Origin: Planctomycetota bacterium
GTDB taxonomy: Bacteria > Planctomycetota > OFTM77
Reading direction: 5' to 3'
DNA length: 64,000 nt
Assembly: GCA_029260795.1 (NCBI GenBank)
Contig: JAJDCO010000135.1
Coordinates: 1 to 64,000 of the forward strand
Within the stretch, counting starts at the first letter, position 1. Each line of letters starts with the position of its first letter. This document shows, piece by piece, positions 52,600-60,908 of this stretch. The position numbers were made by a program, and so were the translations under genes. Under the pieces are notes generated by a model. It did no database searches. It saw only the letters and a program-made list of their open reading frames with translations, and was not told the origin of the DNA.

Positions 52600-54485
52600 G
52601 AAACCTCGTCCTCGCACGCCACCGGCAGGCTAGCCACGAAGCAGGCGCCGGAGGTCCGCTCGGCGTCGTCGAGCTCAAGGTCACCCGCGTGCGCCCGCAA
52701 GATCGTTCGGCTCAGCGACAGACCGACTCCGAGACCCGGAACCGTGCCACTCGCGTTCGCGGCACCGCGTCGAAAGGGCGCGAAGATCGCCTCGCGCTCG
52801 TCCCGAGCGATGCCCGGGCCTTCGTCCTCGATCTCGATCCGATAGACGTCGCCCAGTCGATGGCCGAGCAGGCGAATCCTTCCGCCGTCCGCACCATACC
52901 GACGCGCATTCTCGAGCACGTTCAAGACCGCCTGCGTGAGCGCTTCCGAGTCGAGCTCGACGTGCGTCGCCGGATCCTGCACTTGCACTGCGAGCTCGAG
53001 GCCGTCGCGGCGTGCCAGTGGTGCAAAGACTGAAGCGATGTGCTCGAGACAGGGGCCGATCTCTTGGCGGCGCCGATCGTAGCCGCGCTCGCCGCGCTCC
53101 GCGCGCCCCAGATCCAGGACGTTCTCGACCAGCACCGAGAGCCGGGCCGCTTCGCCGCCCAGAAGCTCGAGGTACTCGCGCTGTTGGCCCTCGGAGCCGG
53201 CGCGTCCTTCGGCGAGCATCTCAGCGAAGAGGCGGATCGACGCCAGGGGTGTTCGCAGCTCGTGTGTGATCGACGTCAGAAAGTCGGCGCGTGTGCGAGC
53301 GGCGAGGGCTTCTCGTCGCAGGGCTCGGGCGCTGAGCCCCAGCCCGAGCCCCAAGAGGATGGCCAAGGCCACAAGAACGGCCAGCGCCGCGCCTGGCCGA
53401 GCCCAGATCGGAAGCGGCTCGTCGCCCTCGAGCGGCAGCACCCAGAGTCCCGCTTCGATGGCGATCGCCCGTGGCGGGGCCACGAAGCCCGCGACGACGC
53501 GCCCATCCCCAGGAACCGTCGTGAGCGGGTGAAGATCGTCTTCGAGAGCGCTCTCCTCGGTGGGAGACCGAGTGGACTGCTCGAGAATGCTCGCGAGGTC
53601 GGCGGGTGTGACCCAGGCCCCCGCTCCCGATCCGGCGTTCTCCGGCCAGTACATCAGCAAGCGCTCGCCTTCTCTTTGCACGAAGGGCGTCTGTGCCGAC
53701 CAATCCACCTGGGCAGCGGAGACTCTCCGAAGCAGCGTGCGACGTTCGATCACTGCCGCCAGTCGACGTGCGAGGTCTCTCCGGAACGGCACGTCCTCAT
53801 GAAGGTGGAGCTCGTCGAGGGTGCTGCCAGCCAACGCGGGTGGCAGCTGCAGAAAGAGTGTCTCCGCCCAAGCGGGCAGTCGCTGCCGCGTCGCGCCGGC
53901 GAGGAGCACACGGCCCACGACGGTGAGGGCATCGGGCGTGGTTCCTTCCACCAGGCGATCGAGAGAAGCGGTCCAGGCTCGATGGCGATCGTCCCCCTGG
54001 CGCCAAGCGATCCAAGCGGCTTGTAGGAGCAGCCAGGCCCGAGCGGCGGCCGGCTCACTTTCCTGGTTCACCACGAGGTCCGTTGCCCGGTGCAAGGCGG
54101 TGAGAGCGTCTCGCTCACCGAACTCCGCGCGGCGCGCTTCCTCGAGCCAACGAAGGCTTCGGATGGAGATGCTCTCGCGGGGATCCTCGAAGGTCTCCGG
54201 CGGTGGCTCGAGCCAACTCACGGCGGGGGGGATCACCCACTGTCCCTCTCGCCGCTCGAATCGCAGTTTCTCGGGGAGTCGGCCGAGGAAATCCGGCTGG
54301 TGTAAGAAGTCCCTCAGCACTCGAGCGGTCGACCGGGCGCGGTCGATCGAGGCGGCCCGAACTTGGTCTTCGGCGTCGCGCACGGCTGCTTGCAACCCCA
54401 GCACGGACAGGGCGATGAGGCCGGCGACCGGGAAGAGCACCAGAGCGATCAACCAGTGGGAGCGTTGCCACCAGGACGGAGTCAT
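52596..54485 (-). CDS. Membrane sensor histidine kinase
   Basis: The start at 54485 (MTPSWWQRS) gives 629 residues; an ATG at 54518 would add 11. Two membrane helices (LIALVLFPVAGLIALSVLGL near the N terminus and LAVLVALAILLGLGLGLSA at about 365-385) enclose an unusually large periplasmic sensor domain of about 330 residues with no family recognised. The cytoplasmic part has the H-box (SITHELRTPLASIRLFAEML), the N-box (VLNVLENARRYG) and the G-boxes (DEGPGIARDE and GLGVGLSLSR). It phosphorylates the OmpR-type partner. Confidence 0.9.
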   Translation of the reverse strand: MTPSWWQRSHWLIALVLFPVAGLIALSVLGLQAAVRDAEDQVRAASIDRARSTARVLRDFLHQPDFLGRLPEKLRFERREGQWVIPPAVSWLEPPPETFEDPRESISIRSLRWLEEARRAEFGERDALTALHRATDLVVNQESEPAAARAWLLLQAAWIAWRQGDDRHRAWTASLDRLVEGTTPDALTVVGRVLLAGATRQRLPAWAETLFLQLPPALAGSTLDELHLHEDVPFRRDLARRLAAVIERRTLLRRVSAAQVDWSAQTPFVQREGERLLMYWPENAGSGAGAWVTPADLASILEQSTRSPTEESALEDDLHPLTTVPGDGRVVAGFVAPPRAIAIEAGLWVLPLEGDEPLPIWARPGAALAVLVALAILLGLGLGLSARALRREALAARTRADFLTSITHELRTPLASIRLFAEMLAEGRAGSEGQQREYLELLGGEAARLSVLVENVLDLGRAERGERGYDRRRQEIGPCLEHIASVFAPLARRDGLELAVQVQDPATHVELDSEALTQAVLNVLENARRYGADGGRIRLLGHRLGDVYRIEIEDEGPGIARDEREAIFAPFRRGAANASGTVPGLGVGLSLSRTILRAHAGDLELDDAERTSGACFVASLPVACEDEVS

Positions 54486-54642
54486 GAACCGAAGGCTACC
54501 AAGGGTCGCGAGGGGCATGTCAAGAAAAGGTCAAGCAAGGTGGTTCGGTTCGCCGGCAAATCACTCTCAACAGGTTAAGAGCAATCTGGTCGACACAAAG
54601 ATCGGAAGCCGGAAGCCGGCGACCCTCGAAAGGAACTCAGCG

Positions 54643-55053
54643 ATGTGGCACCTCGAACAGCAGAGTGGAATCACGATCGTCACGCTGGCGATCGATCAGC
54701 TCAACGAGATTCGCGTCGGCGAGTTCCAGACGCGCCTGGCCACGTTGACGAAGACGTCCCAGCGGGTGATCTTCGACCTTTCCCGAGTCGATTTCCTCGA
54801 CTCGAGCGGCCTGGGAGCACTCGTCCTCGCCCATCGACGCCTGAAAGACGGGGGCGGTGACCTGTGCTTGTGCGCTCCCACGCCCGCGGTGCGAGCCATC
54901 TTCGATCTGGTCTGCCTCGGGAAGGCGATCACGATCACTCCGACGCGCGAGGAAGCGCTCGAGTCCCTCGGCGCCTTGCCCCGACTTCCTGAAACCGCTC
55001 CGGCACCGCGGCGACATTCTCCGGGCGTCCGTCGCGCCGCACCCAACGCCTGA
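54643..55053 (+). CDS. STAS domain protein (anti-sigma factor antagonist type)
   Basis: The ATG at 54643 follows AAAGGA at a good distance. The 136-residue protein is a STAS domain with the phosphorylation site motif DSSGLG (residues 53-58) in FLDSSGLGALVLAHRRL. It would bind a serine kinase/anti-sigma factor and be regulated by phosphorylation at Ser54 or Ser55. The last 30 residues (PETAPAPRRHSPGVRRA) are a basic, unstructured tail. No kinase or sigma factor gene is adjacent. Confidence 0.85.
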   Translation: MWHLEQQSGITIVTLAIDQLNEIRVGEFQTRLATLTKTSQRVIFDLSRVDFLDSSGLGALVLAHRRLKDGGGDLCLCAPTPAVRAIFDLVCLGKAITITPTREEALESLGALPRLPETAPAPRRHSPGVRRAAPNA

Positions 55054-55413
55054 GAGTCGGATCCCGATCTCCGCATTCTGGGGACATCATTTCGAGATGT
55101 CCCGAGCCACAAGCATTCTCGGGGCATCTCCTCGACTTGCCCCCGCGCCGATGGCCCCCACGACCCCCGATAGGGCCCTCAGCCCGCAAGGCCCGACTGA
55201 AAGCCGATTCCCCGAAACTTCGGGAATCGTTAAGGGCGATCCGCTCCGGCGGCCGATCACAGTTCCATATTGCCTGACGTGGTCACTGCGACCGGTGGAG
55301 TAGGTATCGGGCCCCAGCCGCGTCAGGGGCGCGCCCGTCCGGACGACGCTCGCTACGAGCGGTTCGCAAGCGCTCGATGTCGGACGGCCGAACTCGTCCA
55401 TGGAGAACGAATT
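55054..55413. other. Intergenic region of 360 bases with two hairpins
   Basis: No gene is seen between the STAS gene and the glycosyltransferase fusion. A perfect hairpin at 55081-55103 (GGGACATC / GATGTCCC, seven-base loop) and a second at 55205-55229 (CGATTCCCCGAA / TTCGGGAATCG, one bulged base) are visible. The second is followed by TTAAGG. They may end the STAS transcript or form a leader of the next gene. No promoter matches clearly. Confidence 0.4.
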
Positions 55414-57411
55414 GTGGCCATCACGACTTTGACGCCTCCGACCGCGGTTCCGCAGGACACCGCCCTCGATCACGAGCTGATCTCGGTGATCATCACGACT
55501 TTCAACCGGGCGCACCTCCTGCAGCGAGCCATGAGCAGCGTCCTCAATCAGACGCACCAGAACTTCGAGCTGATCGTCGTCGACGATGGCTCGACCGACG
55601 CGACGCCATCGGTGATCGCATCGGTGCGCGACCCGCGCCTCGTGTATCTGCGCCGCACGACCAGCTCGCAGTACGCGAACGTGCCGCGCAACCAAGCTCT
55701 TCGGATCGCTCGCGGCGACTACATTGCCTATCTCGACGACGACGACGAGTTCCTGCCGGACCACCTGCGCCGCTTGGTGCGTGCTTTGGCCGCGCTGCCG
55801 GACGCGGAGATCGCCTACTGCGATCGTGAGTTCCGCAGCAACGAGGGACTCGGCGAAGACGTCGGACAGGACGGCGTCGACTTCGACCGCGACGCCGTGA
55901 TGCGATCGAACGCGATCCAGGCCGGCGACATCCTGCACGCCAAGGATGCGGCCTTCCGAATTGGTGGCTGGAACCCCGAGCTGCGCCGCAACGGTGCCTG
56001 GGACTTCGTGACACGCCTGGCCCGCTCCGGAAGCCAGTTCATCCACGTACCCGAGGTTCTCACCCGATACCACTACCACTCGGGTCAGCTGCTCTGGAAT
56101 CGACAGGCCACGCATCAGGAGAGCGAAGTCGCTTCGCACCCGCTCTTCGTGCTGGGCGACGAGGCGCTGGAGTCGACCTCGAGCTCGTCGAGCCCATCGA
56201 CGACGACTCAGCCGACGGCATCGACGATCGCTCCGACGAACGTGACCAGCACGAGCGTGACGACCCCGAACGAGCCGAGCTTTGCCGAGTACGCGAGCGA
56301 GAACTTCGATCGCGTCGCGCAGATGGTGCGGCTCCAATCGAAGACCATCCTCGAGATCGGGCTCGGTGACGATCCCGGCGGGCAAGCTTGCCGTCAGGCC
56401 TTCTCGGGCAACCTCGTCCGAACGCTGGATCTGGATCCGAACCAGCGAGCCGACTGGGTGGGTGAGCTGGCCGACGCCAACTTCCGATCCGACACCTGGG
56501 ACGTCATCGTCCTCAACGGTGTGCTCGAGTACACCGCGCACTACGTCGGGTTGCTCGAGGAAGTCTATCGTGTTCTCAAGCCGGGCGGACTCGTCCTGCT
56601 GCACACTCGCTTCGCGGGTCGCCTCGAGCAGAGCGATCTGCAGCAAGAGTTCTGGCGCTTCGCGCCGTTGACGTGCTGGGTGCTACTCGAGAGTCTTCAG
56701 GTCGCCGAGGTGACCGGCTTCGGTGGATCGCCCGATCGACCCGTGCTCGTCTCCTCGCTCGCCCGCAAGCCCTACACCGGTGAGCCGGTCGCGACGCCCT
56801 GCGAGCCGCTCGGTGCGATCGACGACTCCTTCTGGAACACCAAGCTCCTCGCTCCGGTGCAAGCCGTCACGGCCATCTCTCCGATTGCCGTTTCGAACGC
56901 ATTCTCGCAGCTTCCGACGGACACGCGCTCGGTGCTCTCGGTCGGCCTTCCGGGTCTGAGCCACGCCGAGCAGCTGCAGCACAGCGGTGTCCATCACGTG
57001 CTGATCGGAACGACAGCGAGCGATACGGCGAAGGCACGAGCGGCCGGCCACGAGGCCTACCACTTCGACGTGCACCATCTGCCTTTCCGAGATGGCGAGT
57101 TCGACGTCGTCGCGTGCGGCAACGTCTTCGAGCGCAGCCTGGCGCCGTGCATCGCCCTCCAAGAGCTGGGACGGGTCGCTCGCCGCGGCGTCGTTCTGAT
57201 TCTCTCGACCCAAGCGAGCGACGGCGGTCCGAATGGTGGCACCTCTCAGTTCTTGAGGAGCTTGCTCAACTCGCTAGCCGCGAATGCTCAGCTCGAGCTC
57301 GCCGACGAGTGGAATCTCCTCAGCGGTCACCGGGGCTTCCTGCTCCACAAGACCGGCCCGGGCTTCTCGGGCAACAACGCGTCGTCCTCGAACCCGACGC
57401 CGACGCGCTGA
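55414..57411 (+). CDS. GT2 glycosyltransferase fused to two methyltransferase domains
   Basis: The GTG at 55414 has GGAGA eight bases upstream; a TTG at 55270 lacks one. The 665-residue protein has a family-2 glycosyltransferase (residues about 20-245: VIITTFNRAHLL, VVDDGSTD and the DDDDEF metal site), then a Ser/Thr/Pro-rich linker (residues 250-289), an AdoMet-dependent methyltransferase (290-460: ILEIGLGDDPGGQA, VYRVLKPGGLVLLH) and a second methyltransferase-like domain (470-650: LPFRDGEFDVVACGNVFE, GRVARRGVVLIL). The second lacks a clear glycine-rich AdoMet motif (VLSVGLPGLS). It probably builds and caps a surface glycan. The next gene follows at 57444. Confidence 0.85.
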   Translation: MAITTLTPPTAVPQDTALDHELISVIITTFNRAHLLQRAMSSVLNQTHQNFELIVVDDGSTDATPSVIASVRDPRLVYLRRTTSSQYANVPRNQALRIARGDYIAYLDDDDEFLPDHLRRLVRALAALPDAEIAYCDREFRSNEGLGEDVGQDGVDFDRDAVMRSNAIQAGDILHAKDAAFRIGGWNPELRRNGAWDFVTRLARSGSQFIHVPEVLTRYHYHSGQLLWNRQATHQESEVASHPLFVLGDEALESTSSSSSPSTTTQPTASTIAPTNVTSTSVTTPNEPSFAEYASENFDRVAQMVRLQSKTILEIGLGDDPGGQACRQAFSGNLVRTLDLDPNQRADWVGELADANFRSDTWDVIVLNGVLEYTAHYVGLLEEVYRVLKPGGLVLLHTRFAGRLEQSDLQQEFWRFAPLTCWVLLESLQVAEVTGFGGSPDRPVLVSSLARKPYTGEPVATPCEPLGAIDDSFWNTKLLAPVQAVTAISPIAVSNAFSQLPTDTRSVLSVGLPGLSHAEQLQHSGVHHVLIGTTASDTAKARAAGHEAYHFDVHHLPFRDGEFDVVACGNVFERSLAPCIALQELGRVARRGVVLILSTQASDGGPNGGTSQFLRSLLNSLAANAQLELADEWNLLSGHRGFLLHKTGPGFSGNNASSSNPTPTR

Positions 57412-57443
57412 CGGTCGACGGAAACCCCCAAGAATCTGACGGG

Positions 57444-58157
57444 ATGGGAAGCATGCATCTCTACAACGACAACTACAGTGTCCTCAACGGCGTGGGTGCC
57501 AGCCCACTCGAGGTCCAGGACGCGATGCTCGTCGGCTACGGACGACTCGCCAGCACCATGTCGCTCCAGACGAATGCCTCGTTCAAGATCCTGACGTGGC
57601 CCAACTGGAACGACGAGCAGGGCGGCTGGGAAGCGCCCATCCGCGCTTACCTCAGCGCCTTCCATTCCGAGGACGACGTCTGTTTGCTCCTGCGATTCGA
57701 TCCGCACACGGTGCTGTTGCCGACCGATTTCATCTACCAACGGATCGAGGATATGCTCCCCGAGTACGGTCTCAATGACGAGACCATGCCCGAGCTGCTG
57801 CTGATCAACGATCTGTTGGACAGCGAGCTGCAGGCGAGCCTGTTCAACTCGGTCGACGCGTTCCTGCAAAGTGCGGGCGACATCGCGGATCCGATCCACA
57901 CAGCTCGGGCCAACGAGACCGGCATCATCGCCGTTCCATCCGGTGACTCCCGAGCGCTGCGCCTCGCCTACGAGCAGCGCAACAATCCGAATCCGTCACC
58001 GACCGCTTCGGTGAGCTCGGTCACTCAGCTCGCTCAAAACATCGGCTCCCTGCTCCCGGGCGCTCCGCCCAGCAATGGGACCTGGAATCAGAGCGGCAAC
58101 GGGACGCCCAATCAGCAGTCGACCTTCGGTGGACCGACCTGGCGTCCGAACGCCTGA
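57444..58157 (+). CDS. Unknown protein downstream of the GT2-methyltransferase fusion
   Basis: The start is ATG at 57444 or, with a better ribosome site, at 57453. The 237-residue protein has no signal peptide or membrane helix. Its centre has the pattern of a nucleotide-sugar-binding lobe (AFHSEDDVCLLLRFDPHTVLLP), while the last 60 residues are rich in Asn, Gly, Pro and Ser and probably disordered (SGNGTPNQQSTFGG). No family is recognised. It likely works with the upstream fusion protein, from which it is separated by 32 bases. Confidence 0.6.
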   Translation: MGSMHLYNDNYSVLNGVGASPLEVQDAMLVGYGRLASTMSLQTNASFKILTWPNWNDEQGGWEAPIRAYLSAFHSEDDVCLLLRFDPHTVLLPTDFIYQRIEDMLPEYGLNDETMPELLLINDLLDSELQASLFNSVDAFLQSAGDIADPIHTARANETGIIAVPSGDSRALRLAYEQRNNPNPSPTASVSSVTQLAQNIGSLLPGAPPSNGTWNQSGNGTPNQQSTFGGPTWRPNA

Positions 58158-58158
58158 T

Positions 58159-58223
58159 CGACGAGCGCCTCCCCGAACACTTCGAGCTCTCCGATGGCCG
58201 ACCGGTCGCCGGGGAGCTCGTCG
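58159..58223. terminator. Long inverted repeat between convergent genes
   Basis: CGACGAGC and CTCCCCG (58159-58175, with a two- to three-base bulge) pair with CGGGGAGCTCGTCG (58210-58223). The loop is about 34 bases and contains GAGCTC. The repeat sits between the unknown gene (plus) and batE (minus). No U tract follows. Confidence 0.35.
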
Positions 58224-58226
58224 CAT

Positions 58227-58988
58227 TCAGTAGACGACGGCGGCGGTCTCCTCGATCCAGCCCTCGAGACCATTCGGCAGTCGGAGGCGAAGCCAGCTCC
58301 CGCGCCGTTCGAGCACGACGAACTCCGTCCCTTCCTCGAGGGGTGCGGTGAAAGCGGGTTGGTAGCTCAGCCCGTTCCCCTTGCGCGCTTCGACGGACTC
58401 GCCCACGACACCCGACTCGATTCGGTCGAACCGTGACCAATCTCGCCCGGCCGAGATCCCGAGCACCAACGTCAGCCCGAGGGTCACCCAGGTCGCTCGG
58501 CGAGCGCCTACGCGGCCGCCCAGCCAACCCCAGAGAAGAAACGCGGCCGTGAGGAGCGACAGGGCCGCCGTCAGCAGCAGCTTCTCCCGCGGGCTCGAGC
58601 GATCTTGCCAGAAGAAGATCTGGTCCCACAGCCCGGCCGAGCTGGCTGCGTCGATGTCCCTGCCCAAGGCCAGCTCGAGGTTGGCTTCGAGGCGCGCCTC
58701 ACGCGGGAGGTAACGACGCGCCTGGCGGTACGAGGCGATCGCTCGTCCTCGCTGACCGGCGCGCAGATAGGCATTCCCTTGGTTGTACAGGACGACGCCG
58801 CTGACGAAGCCCCGATCGAGGATGCCCTGGTAGATCGCCGCGGCCTGCAAGAAGTCCTCGGGAGCCTCTGCCCGATCGAAAGCCTCTTGGGCACGTACGA
58901 AATCGCGCGTTATCTCCAGGTCGGGCATGGGCGCACATCCGGCAACCCAGGCGAGGAGACTCGCGACCAGCAGTCGAAGCCCGGTCAT
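58227..58988 (-). CDS. batE: BatE-like lipoprotein with TPR and SH3 domains
   Basis: The 253-residue protein has a lipobox (LAWVAGC, Cys18), TPR helices (AAAIYQGILDRGFVSGVVLYNQGNAYLRAG), two membrane helices (LLLTAALSLLTAAFLLWGWLG, ATWVTLGLTLVLGISAG) and a C-terminal SH3-like domain (GTEFVVLERRGSWLRLRLPNGLEGWI). This is the BatE arrangement in Bacteroides-type Bat operons. It is the last gene of the batA-batE operon, overlapping batD by four bases. Confidence 0.8.
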   Translation of the reverse strand: MTGLRLLVASLLAWVAGCAPMPDLEITRDFVRAQEAFDRAEAPEDFLQAAAIYQGILDRGFVSGVVLYNQGNAYLRAGQRGRAIASYRQARRYLPREARLEANLELALGRDIDAASSAGLWDQIFFWQDRSSPREKLLLTAALSLLTAAFLLWGWLGGRVGARRATWVTLGLTLVLGISAGRDWSRFDRIESGVVGESVEARKGNGLSYQPAFTAPLEEGTEFVVLERRGSWLRLRLPNGLEGWIEETAAVVY

Positions 58989-60901
58989 CGCAGCCGCCCT
59001 CCGCTCTTGACGACTTCCAGGAGGCGAGCGCCCAACGAGAGTCCCTCTCGAGCCGTCGTCTGAAGGTCGTCGCGAGAGGCTCCGTACCGGGCTCCGTCCA
59101 ATCGATCGAGGAGAGAGACCACCTCGCGCACGGTGTCGGGCTCCGTCTCGAGGCCCTCGAGGAGCTCACCGACATCGCGCGGTGTGAGGCCGGCCTCCGG
59201 GCGATCGGTGGCGTCCGCCACCAGGCCGGTGATCGCCGCCCGGAGCCTCTCCGAGGCCGCCAGCGGATCGCCTCGTTGGTGCTGCTCTTCGGCCTCCCGC
59301 AATCGCTGGCGAGCTCGTCCTCCGGCCGCCCGACGCCGAATCGCGGCAGGATCATCATGACGACGGCGCCACTGCGTGGTCGCCGTCCCGACGATGCCCG
59401 TGAACAGAATGAGGCCACCCAAGCCGGCCAGCCATCGACTCCAGCGCACCGGATCGTGACGCAATCGGTCGGGATCAACGATGTTCGCAAACACCCCGCC
59501 TTGCTGTGCTTCGGGGTCGTTGGGGGAGGCTCGGTTCGAAGTCGAGCCCGAGACGATGTCACCCGGGGACAGCACGACCGCCGCTTCGACCGTCAGGGGA
59601 ATCGGATCGGTTCGGAGCGTCACGTAACGCCCGGAATCGACGTCGAAGGTCGCGAGCTCGAGGCTCGGAAACTCGGTGATGTCGGTGCGGGTCGGGCGCA
59701 GACCATAGGTGTAGATTCTCCACCCGCCCCGGCTCTCTTCGGTTGCCTCGTAGACGCGGAAGTCATCGGCCAACTCAGAGCGCGACGCCAGGTCCGGAGC
59801 GAGAGCGCCATCGAGAGAGCCGTCTCCAGCCACGGTGAGGGTGAGGGTCATCGGATCGCCGACCTTGACTCGCTGGGGCATCAAGTCGGCCGAGATCCGA
59901 TAGCGACCGATCGCGCCGAAGTAGGTCGAAGGGCGCCCCTCTTCGGGCACATCTCGGACCGCAACATCGACCTCGGGGGAGACCGCGAAGATCCGCTCCC
60001 ACTCGGCGCGGTTGCGGACGACGTTCGCCACCACGTGCCCCTCGAGCACTGCCGGGCCGAGCCGATAGCGTCCGGGGCTTCGCGCCCGGAGATCGCGCGT
60101 GAACTCGTAGACCCAGTAGTCCTTCTTCTCGCCCGACGGCGACGTGCGCTCCTGCTTCAGGGGCTCGGGCCGGAAGAGCGCGCGTGGGTTCTCGAAGAAG
60201 GGCGTGATGCGCCGCAGCGGGATGGCGTTGACCTCGAAGCCCCGATTGGAGTCGTTGTACGGCTGAATCCAATCGGCCCACTCCTGAAGGCCCTCCAACC
60301 CCGATGGCAGCTCATCGACCCAGGGCATGCGGAGAGCGAGGACGAACTGGCCGCGCTCGCGGCGAGAGAGCAACGGATCCCGGTTCGCGTGCTCGCCGGG
60401 CAAAGCCTTCAACGCGACTCGCAGCGTGACGGTGAAGGTCTGCATCGGGTAGACGGTGTCGGGGCTGACCGACAGCTCCAGAAGGGCGTGCTCCTGAGAA
60501 TCGGGCGCTCGGACGTCGAGCCTGCTCTCCGGAGCGCGCAAGGTCTCGCCATCGACGTCGACCGTCGCCCCCGGGATGGTGTAGACACCCTGGGCGCGCG
60601 GGGTCACCCGGTAGTAGTAAACGTAGTCGACGCTGTTCGTCTTCCGTCCGTTGATGCTCATGAACCGCCGGCTGGCGTTCTGATCGACGAACTCCACCAC
60701 CAGGCCCTCGACCGGCGCCACGGTCGGCGGGGAGGGTGGTTGACCCAGCTCGCGGTCGAACCGGAGTAGGACCTTGTAGACGGCCTGCTCACCGACGTAG
60801 ATGCGATCGCGATCCAGGCCGGCGTCGATCTCGGTGCGCTGAGCCTCGGCGCGGCCGACCAGCGGGCCGAGGCAGAGGGCAATCAGAACTGCGAGTCGCA
60901 T
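58985..60901 (-). CDS. batD: BatD-like protein (oxygen-tolerance family)
   Basis: The start at 60901 gives a signal peptide (MRLAVLIALCLGPLVGRAEA). The 638-residue protein has the BatD pattern of tandem Ig-like beta domains (IYVGEQAVYKVLLRF, GVYTIPGATVDVDGE, YPMQTFTVTLRV, VKVGDPMTLTLTVAGDGSL), one membrane helix (WLAGLGGLILFTGIVGTATT) and a cytoplasmic helical tail (RQRLREAEEQHQRGD). The exact function of BatD is not known; the operon is linked to aerotolerance and envelope stress. It begins seven bases after batC. Confidence 0.85.
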   Translation of the reverse strand: MRLAVLIALCLGPLVGRAEAQRTEIDAGLDRDRIYVGEQAVYKVLLRFDRELGQPPSPPTVAPVEGLVVEFVDQNASRRFMSINGRKTNSVDYVYYYRVTPRAQGVYTIPGATVDVDGETLRAPESRLDVRAPDSQEHALLELSVSPDTVYPMQTFTVTLRVALKALPGEHANRDPLLSRRERGQFVLALRMPWVDELPSGLEGLQEWADWIQPYNDSNRGFEVNAIPLRRITPFFENPRALFRPEPLKQERTSPSGEKKDYWVYEFTRDLRARSPGRYRLGPAVLEGHVVANVVRNRAEWERIFAVSPEVDVAVRDVPEEGRPSTYFGAIGRYRISADLMPQRVKVGDPMTLTLTVAGDGSLDGALAPDLASRSELADDFRVYEATEESRGGWRIYTYGLRPTRTDITEFPSLELATFDVDSGRYVTLRTDPIPLTVEAAVVLSPGDIVSGSTSNRASPNDPEAQQGGVFANIVDPDRLRHDPVRWSRWLAGLGGLILFTGIVGTATTQWRRRHDDPAAIRRRAAGGRARQRLREAEEQHQRGDPLAASERLRAAITGLVADATDRPEAGLTPRDVGELLEGLETEPDTVREVVSLLDRLDGARYGASRDDLQTTAREGLSLGARLLEVVKSGGRLR

Positions 60902-60908
60902 CACGAGG

